Shown here piece by piece: positions 59,550-64,000 of a stretch of DNA of 64,000 nucleotides; positions within the stretch are counted from its first letter, which is position 1; each line of letters begins with the position of its first letter. The stretch spans positions 684,501 to 748,500 of the forward strand of contig BLAL01000060.1 in the NCBI GenBank assembly GCA_015698045.1. Reading direction: 5' to 3'. The notes beneath the pieces are model-generated. The model made no database searches, was not told the DNA's origin, and saw nothing but the letters and a program-made list of their open reading frames with translations. The position numbers and the translations under genes are program-made. The DNA is from Rhizophagus clarus. Taxonomy: Eukaryota; Glomeromycota; Glomeromycetes; Glomerales; Glomeraceae.

Positions 59550-59941
59550 TTATTTTTATTTCTTTATTTATTAAGTGAGTAGCTAGGCCCAGTCTGTACC
59601 AAATATCGGCTGGAGACTTACATTTTTTTTGGGCTGTGACTGATACTAACGTCCACGCCGTACAGCCTGGGTACTATTTTATAAAATAGTAGCGAACAAG
59701 TATCAAATGTGTATTTTTTTATTAAGTTATAATAAAAATTAGAATTTACTTTAATTTTAATATAAAAATTGTAAATGATAAAAAATTCGTAAATAAAAAT
59801 AAATTTGTTTTCCCAAACTTAAAAAAAAGGTGTTTATATAAAAGAAAAGGTGTTTATATTATTTTTGATTATTCAATAGTATCACATGCCCCTTGTATAC
59901 GTTCTACTGCATATGCAGCTTTAACGATCAAATAGTAATAT

Positions 59942-60310
59942 TAAATTTTCGAAATATTTTAACCATAATATTACGCAGGTTTACAGTCTCGTAAATTTTC
60001 AAAATATTTTAACCGTAATATTACGCAGGTTTACAGTCTTGTAAATTTTCGAAATATTTTAACCGTAATATTACGCAGGTTTACAGTCTTGTAAATTTTC
60101 AAAATATTTCAACCGTAATATTACGCAGGTTTACAGTCTCGTAAATTTTCGAAATATTTCAACCGTAATATTACGCAGGTTTACAGTTTCGTAAATTTGC
60201 AGAATATTTTGACCATAATATTACGCAGGTTTACAGTTTCGTAAATTTTTGAAATATTTTAACCGTAATATTACACAGGTTTACAGTCTCGTAAATTTTC
60301 GAAATATTTT
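59942..60310. repeat. 50 bp satellite, about seven copies
   Basis: The unit is 'gtaaattttcgaaatatttt', then 'aaccgtaatattacgcaggt', then 'ttacagtctt'. Copies differ at one to four positions and grade into more degenerate 'ttacg' repeats up to 60540. Confidence 0.92.
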
Positions 60311-60627
60311 GACCGTAATATTACGTAAATCTTACGATATTAAAAACTTGCATAATATTTTGACCGTAATATTGCGTAAATTTTACGATATTGAAAACTT
60401 GCGTAATATTTTGACCGTAATATCACATAAATCTTACGAAATTGTAAACTTATGTAATATTTTGAAATTTTTCGAAATATTATGCCATAAACTTTCGTAA
60501 ACTTACAAAATCGTAAACTTATGCAATTTTTCACCCTATAAAATTTCCTGATGTAGATAGAAGAAATATTAGTATGTTTCTTCAATATATTAAAAAAAAA
60601 TCCCCTCTCATTCCCTTACTAACTTAC

Positions 60628-60671
60628 TTGCGCACATTCCAAGTTCGGGTTCGTCTAAGAAGTCCAGCAAC
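60628..60671 (-). repeat. Fourth exon-like 44-mer, minus strand
   Basis: Begins GTTGCTGGACTTCTTAGA after GCTTTAG and is followed by GTAAGTTAGTAAGGGA. Same length as the copies at 56.4-56.5 kb. Confidence 0.7.
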
Positions 60672-61149
60672 CTAAAGCAAAAAAAATAAAAATAAAATTT
60701 TTTTTTTATCCGGTTTAAAAAAAACTGTAACCATTTTTTTTTATCCGGTTTAAAAAAAACTGTAACCATTTTTTTTTTCAAAAAAAAAAGATTCTCTACG
60801 ATCAGTAAATCAGCTCATATGACCAATATTAAAACTAATCAGAAATCTGCAAACCGCAGATTAGTGAATACTGAAACTATCAAAATAGATTCGGTATCTC
60901 GAAACTATTTTGGCATTTTGACAAATCAGAAGGTCAATGTTGAAATGTCGAAATAGTTTTGACAATTTCGATATGTCAAAACTCCTTAGTTTCGGCAGGC
61001 AATTTTATATACACTATTCGACTATAATTCAACAATGTCGAATATATGTTTAATCATAGATCATTACTAATTGAGGTCAAATAATTTTTAATTTTGGTCG
61101 AATATAGGCCAAATTTTATTAAGGCCGAATATTCCTTTTTCGACTAGTG

Positions 61150-62270
61150 CAATCATGCTTTTTGTTTGACAATATTACAAAAAAAAAAATTAAATAATTT
61201 AACTAATTAGAAATAATAATAAAGAACACTTTATCAACTCTTACTTATCTTAATTCTAAAAGTCTAGTTATGCTTTTCATTTGACAATACTATAAAAAAG
61301 AAAAAAAAATTAAATATTAAAATAATAATAAAAGTTATCTTTTCCAACCTCTCTTACCTTAATTTCAAAAGTTCAATTATGTTTTTTATCTGATAATACT
61401 ATTTTTTAAACTGTTTTGCAGGCAAATTTACCTGCAATTTTATTTTTTAATTAAAGATATTTTTAAGTTTTTTTAGATATTTTATTAAATCAATATTTTT
61501 ATAATAAATTCTATAGTATTTTTTAAGTAAAAAATGAAAAAAAAGTTTAATTTGATTAATGATTTTTAAAAGTAAATGATCTACAAATTATTACAAATAG
61601 AGCTAAATTCTTTAAAATTAAAATATCTTTTTATCTACTGGTCCTAAAAATATAAAACTATTACCATTTGATGCATCTTGATAAGAAGAATCTGATAAAA
61701 TAAAATCCAGCTTCCTATAATTATTAGGTAATAAGATAACTTCCAATATTTAAAAATCTATAAAATAATATAATCTTTTATCTATTAAATTCTCAGATAC
61801 AATTTTGCTATCATTAGATGCATCTCAATAAGAGGAATCTAATAAACTAAATTTTATCCTTTTATAATCACAGAATCTTAAGATATTTTAAAAATTCTAA
61901 AATTTTTAAAATTAATTTTAATCCCTACAGTTTAAGGGATAAAGAAGAAAAAAAACAAATAATTAGAAAAAATAATAAAAAATACCTTTTCAATTCTTTT
62001 TTACCTTAATTCTAAAAGTTCAATCATGTTTTTTTCTAACAATATTACAAAAAAAAAATAATTAATTAATTAAATAAAATAATAAAAAACACTTTTTTTA
62101 ATCTTTATTTCAAAAGTCCAGTCATATTTTTTGTCTAGTAATACTATAAAAAAAAAAATAATAATTTTTTTTTCTAAATCAGTATTTAGATTATCTGATA
62201 AATTAAATTAACAAGTTATATAGTAATCATACCTTTATACCAGATTGAAATTGAAAAAAACTCTTTCCTG
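61150..62270. repeat. Landing-site tandem repeat and AT-rich DNA right of the CACTA element
   Basis: Units of about 110 bp containing 'tcaatcatg.ttttt..ctaac' and 'cttaattctaaaag' occur at 61150, 61262, 61370 and 61940-62160. Between 61630 and 61900 a 'gatgcatct..ataagaggaatc' motif appears twice. No gene. Confidence 0.65.
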
Positions 62271-62515
62271 TTGATCACTTACCAAAATTTTTTGAAGAAA
62301 ACAAACCACTTTAATATTAAAAATACATTAAAAATGTTTATTACAGAGAGTTCTTGCATTAAAATAGTTGAACAACTAATACTAAAACTTGGAAATATAA
62401 GAATTTTATCCCTAGATAATCAGCTTATACGAGTAAATAAAACACTGGGAGAAAAATCTATTGCCAAGAGTATTAATATACATAACCTGACCGTTTAAAT
62501 AAACTTAACATATAG
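62271..62515 (+). other. Short open frame, not assigned
   Basis: A 75-codon frame with little-biased composition (SCIKIVEQLILKLGNIRIL) lacks a clear start and any family signature. It may be a fragment of a mobile-element gene. Confidence 0.2.
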
Positions 62516-62529
62516 AATAATAATATTAC

Positions 62530-62962
62530 TGCTATACATAAAACTGAAATTGGTTAATTTCAATCTTCAAAATAGTCAAAATAGTCAAAATGATTTTAAT
62601 CTTGAACCCTTCCAAAAGCCAAAATAGCCAAAATTATGTCATAGTCATGTGATTTTTATAGTAAACAATAATATTAAAATTCAAAGTTAATGATCTTTGC
62701 ATCCAGTAATCTGATTTTTATAATCTTGACGCGGTTGGATTTAGCTCATCGAGAGGATTCCAATAATATGTATTGCATATTTGTAGCATTAATATTGATG
62801 AAATTATTTACATTTAAAATTTGGTATTAAATTATAATTATAAAAATCACATAACTATGACATAATTTTGACTATTTTGACTTTAATTTTGATTTTTGAC
62901 CTTCCCAAGTCAAAATATTTTGACTTTTGGGTTTTAATTTCAACTTTATGTATAGTTGCTAC
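62530..62962. repeat. Palindromic MITE-like repeat; empty counterpart of the Tc1 insertion site
   Basis: 62530-62650 and the complement of 62840-62960 share 'attatgtcatag(t/c)tatgtg' and the 'agtcaaaat' repeats. At 62824-62832 the sequence 'tggtattaaattataa' equals the joined flanks of the 1.4 kb Tc1 insertion, with a single TA. Confidence 0.85.
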
Positions 62963-63009
62963 TTCATATAGGACTAAAAATTGGTAATATAGCTAATATC
63001 ACCATTGAA

Positions 63010-64000
63010 AAAGTAGTCCAGTCTGAACTTTTCAGAACCTTTCAATATCAAATGAGGACTCAAAGCAAAAACAGAATGAACCAATAATATTAGACAAGTC
63101 AGAAATAGAAAAAATGAAAATCATAGATGATCAACCACGATCATCACAGAGTACGCCTTCACAAGAAAACACCAAAAATCCAAAAAAGAAAAAAAGCAGG
63201 AAATTCAAAAAGCAGAAAAAGCAACTGGAGGATGATTAACTTGTCTTATCAGAAAAGATAGATGTAAATCAAAAGGTAAAGAAAACAAAGAAAGGAAAAA
63301 AGTTTACCTGAAGCATAACTGAAAAAGTTATAACTGGTAATACAATGACAGAAGAAAATGCAAAATCTGTATGATATATCACTGTGTATAATATATCTGT
63401 TAAATAAACTCAAAAACAAATATTAAAGGCTTTAACAACTTGGAAAAATACCATAAAGTTCTTGACAAAAAAATAGCAAAAATTTTAGACTATTTGAGTC
63501 AAAATTATCCTGAATGACAAAACGCAAATTTACTTTGATAGTGAAATATAAATGTATATATTCAACGACTTTCTAATCTGATGGTTCTCAGAAAACTGGT
63601 CATTGCTCAGAATCTCAACACACTTAACGCCTAGTAAACTGAAATATGCAATCAGATTTCTTAGCTAAATACTTGATAAAAGCATATAAAGCAATAAAAA
63701 TGCTGAAAGAAATGAGACAATTAATAGCATTCTTTGAAAGACATTTAGATATACTATTTGCATTAAGAATGTTCTTTGACATAGATAATATAAATTATAC
63801 CTGGTCTTGTGATGATCCTCCAAGGTCAAAATAACTTCATAACCAATACAGAGATGGGAAATTATTGTCAAAAAAATGAACTATTTGCAATGACCTAATG
63901 ATCAGAATCTGGACAGAAAGTTAAAGAAGCACAAGTTTAAGGATTCTGCTAATGTCTTTAATACTTTAATGGATCTTTTGAAGAAATTGGTATCCAAAGA
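63010..64000 (+). pseudogene. Decayed retroelement ORF (LINE ORF1-like), runs off the window
   Basis: Short coding blocks in changing phases: a lysine-rich block near 63190 (KKKKSRKFKKQKKQ), ILKALTTWKNTIKFL at about 63425, WSLLRISTHLTPSKLKYAI near 63600, and FNTLMDLLKKLVSK at the edge. The order resembles the gag-like first ORF of retroelements common in Rhizophagus, as I recall them. More than ten stops and shifts make it non-functional. Confidence 0.45.

Larger units (their letters stand above)
56564..60553. mobile_element. 4.0 kb element nested in the CACTA element, TA flanked
   Basis: Ends CATCAGGAAATTTTATAG at the left and the same as complement at the right, continuing with (T/G)G(C/T)GAAAA(G/A)TTGC. 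TA lies at 56562-56563 and 60554-60555. Removing it rejoins two units of the 44-mer repeat. The outer 400 bp on each side are made of 'cgtaatattttg/aaatatttcg' satellites; the middle holds a 230 bp tandem repeat and a small Myb-like gene. Confidence 0.85.
54070..61149. mobile_element. Large non-autonomous CACTA (EnSpm) element, 7.1 kb
   Basis: The ends are CACTAGTCAAAAAAGGACAA and, as complement of the right end, CACTAGTCGAAAAAGGAATA, both continuing with ATTCGGCCT. A 3 bp duplication CAA flanks it (54067-54069, 61150-61152), the hallmark of CACTA elements. Subterminal regions (54096-54360 and 61020-61125) hold many copies of 'ggtcgaatatagg', 'ggtcaaat' and 'ggccgaat', typical binding sites. 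No tnp2-type gene is inside; the intact gene at 37.5-41.0 kb is of the right class to move it, but a link is not shown. Confidence 0.93.

Noticed and set aside
60249..60585. Overlapping 81-83 codon frames on both strands
   Set aside because: They are translations of the 50 bp satellite and its degenerate extension.

Overview
The window looks like nuclear DNA of an arbuscular mycorrhizal fungus (Glomeromycotina, Rhizophagus-like). It is extremely AT-rich, its genes are split by short GT-AG introns of about 50-100 bp, and the recognisable families (tnp2-type CACTA transposases, Tc1, hAT with a BED finger, DUF7869-like proteins, Crinkler-like nucleases, SAM domains) are the ones that crowd those genomes. 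This is a judgement from pattern, not from a database search. No rRNA, tRNA or CRISPR array was found.

Layout. 1.4-4.5 kb: a complete Tc1-type element (82-83 bp inverted repeats, TA duplication) carrying a DD34E transposase on the minus strand and, on the plus strand, a cysteine-rich gene ending in a SAM domain. 4.7-19.3 kb: an old tandem repeat used as a landing pad. It holds a 1.9 kb pyrimidine-rich element, two MITEs, and an 11.5 kb stack: a CAGT-ended element with a DUF7869-like gene is broken by a Harbinger-type MITE and by an 8.3 kb hAT element. The hAT carries a TTAA MITE and, inside an intron of its transposase gene, a 4.3 kb element coding for a nine-exon protein with FYR-like and DDE-like parts. 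19.4-21.4 kb: a repeat-filled element with another element nested in it. 21.7-22.1 kb: a retroposon. 22-34.6 kb: mostly non-coding, with one intact membrane-protein gene (26.6-27.6 kb), a broken Crinkler-like gene (32.1-33.1 kb) and a relic of the FYR/DDE family (33.8-34.6 kb).

36.4-49.4 kb is the best preserved part. It has an intact ten-exon CACTA (tnp2-type) transposase gene on the minus strand, and four intact spliced genes on the plus strand: a proline-rich one, two small coiled-coil ones and a 534-residue unknown. In all of these the frame runs through every proposed intron. 49.9-54 kb: retroposon ends, a MITE and AT-rich repeats. 54.07-61.15 kb: a 7.1 kb CACTA element without a transposase, with a further 4.0 kb element inside it that carries satellites and a small Myb/SANT-like gene. 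62.5-63.0 kb: a repeat copy that is the unoccupied counterpart of the 1.4 kb insertion site. 63.0 kb to the end: a heavily decayed retroelement ORF.

Most of the window is therefore layered mobile DNA. In several cases removing the insert and one copy of its target duplication in silico rejoins an open reading frame or matches a paralogous empty site, so the boundaries are well supported.
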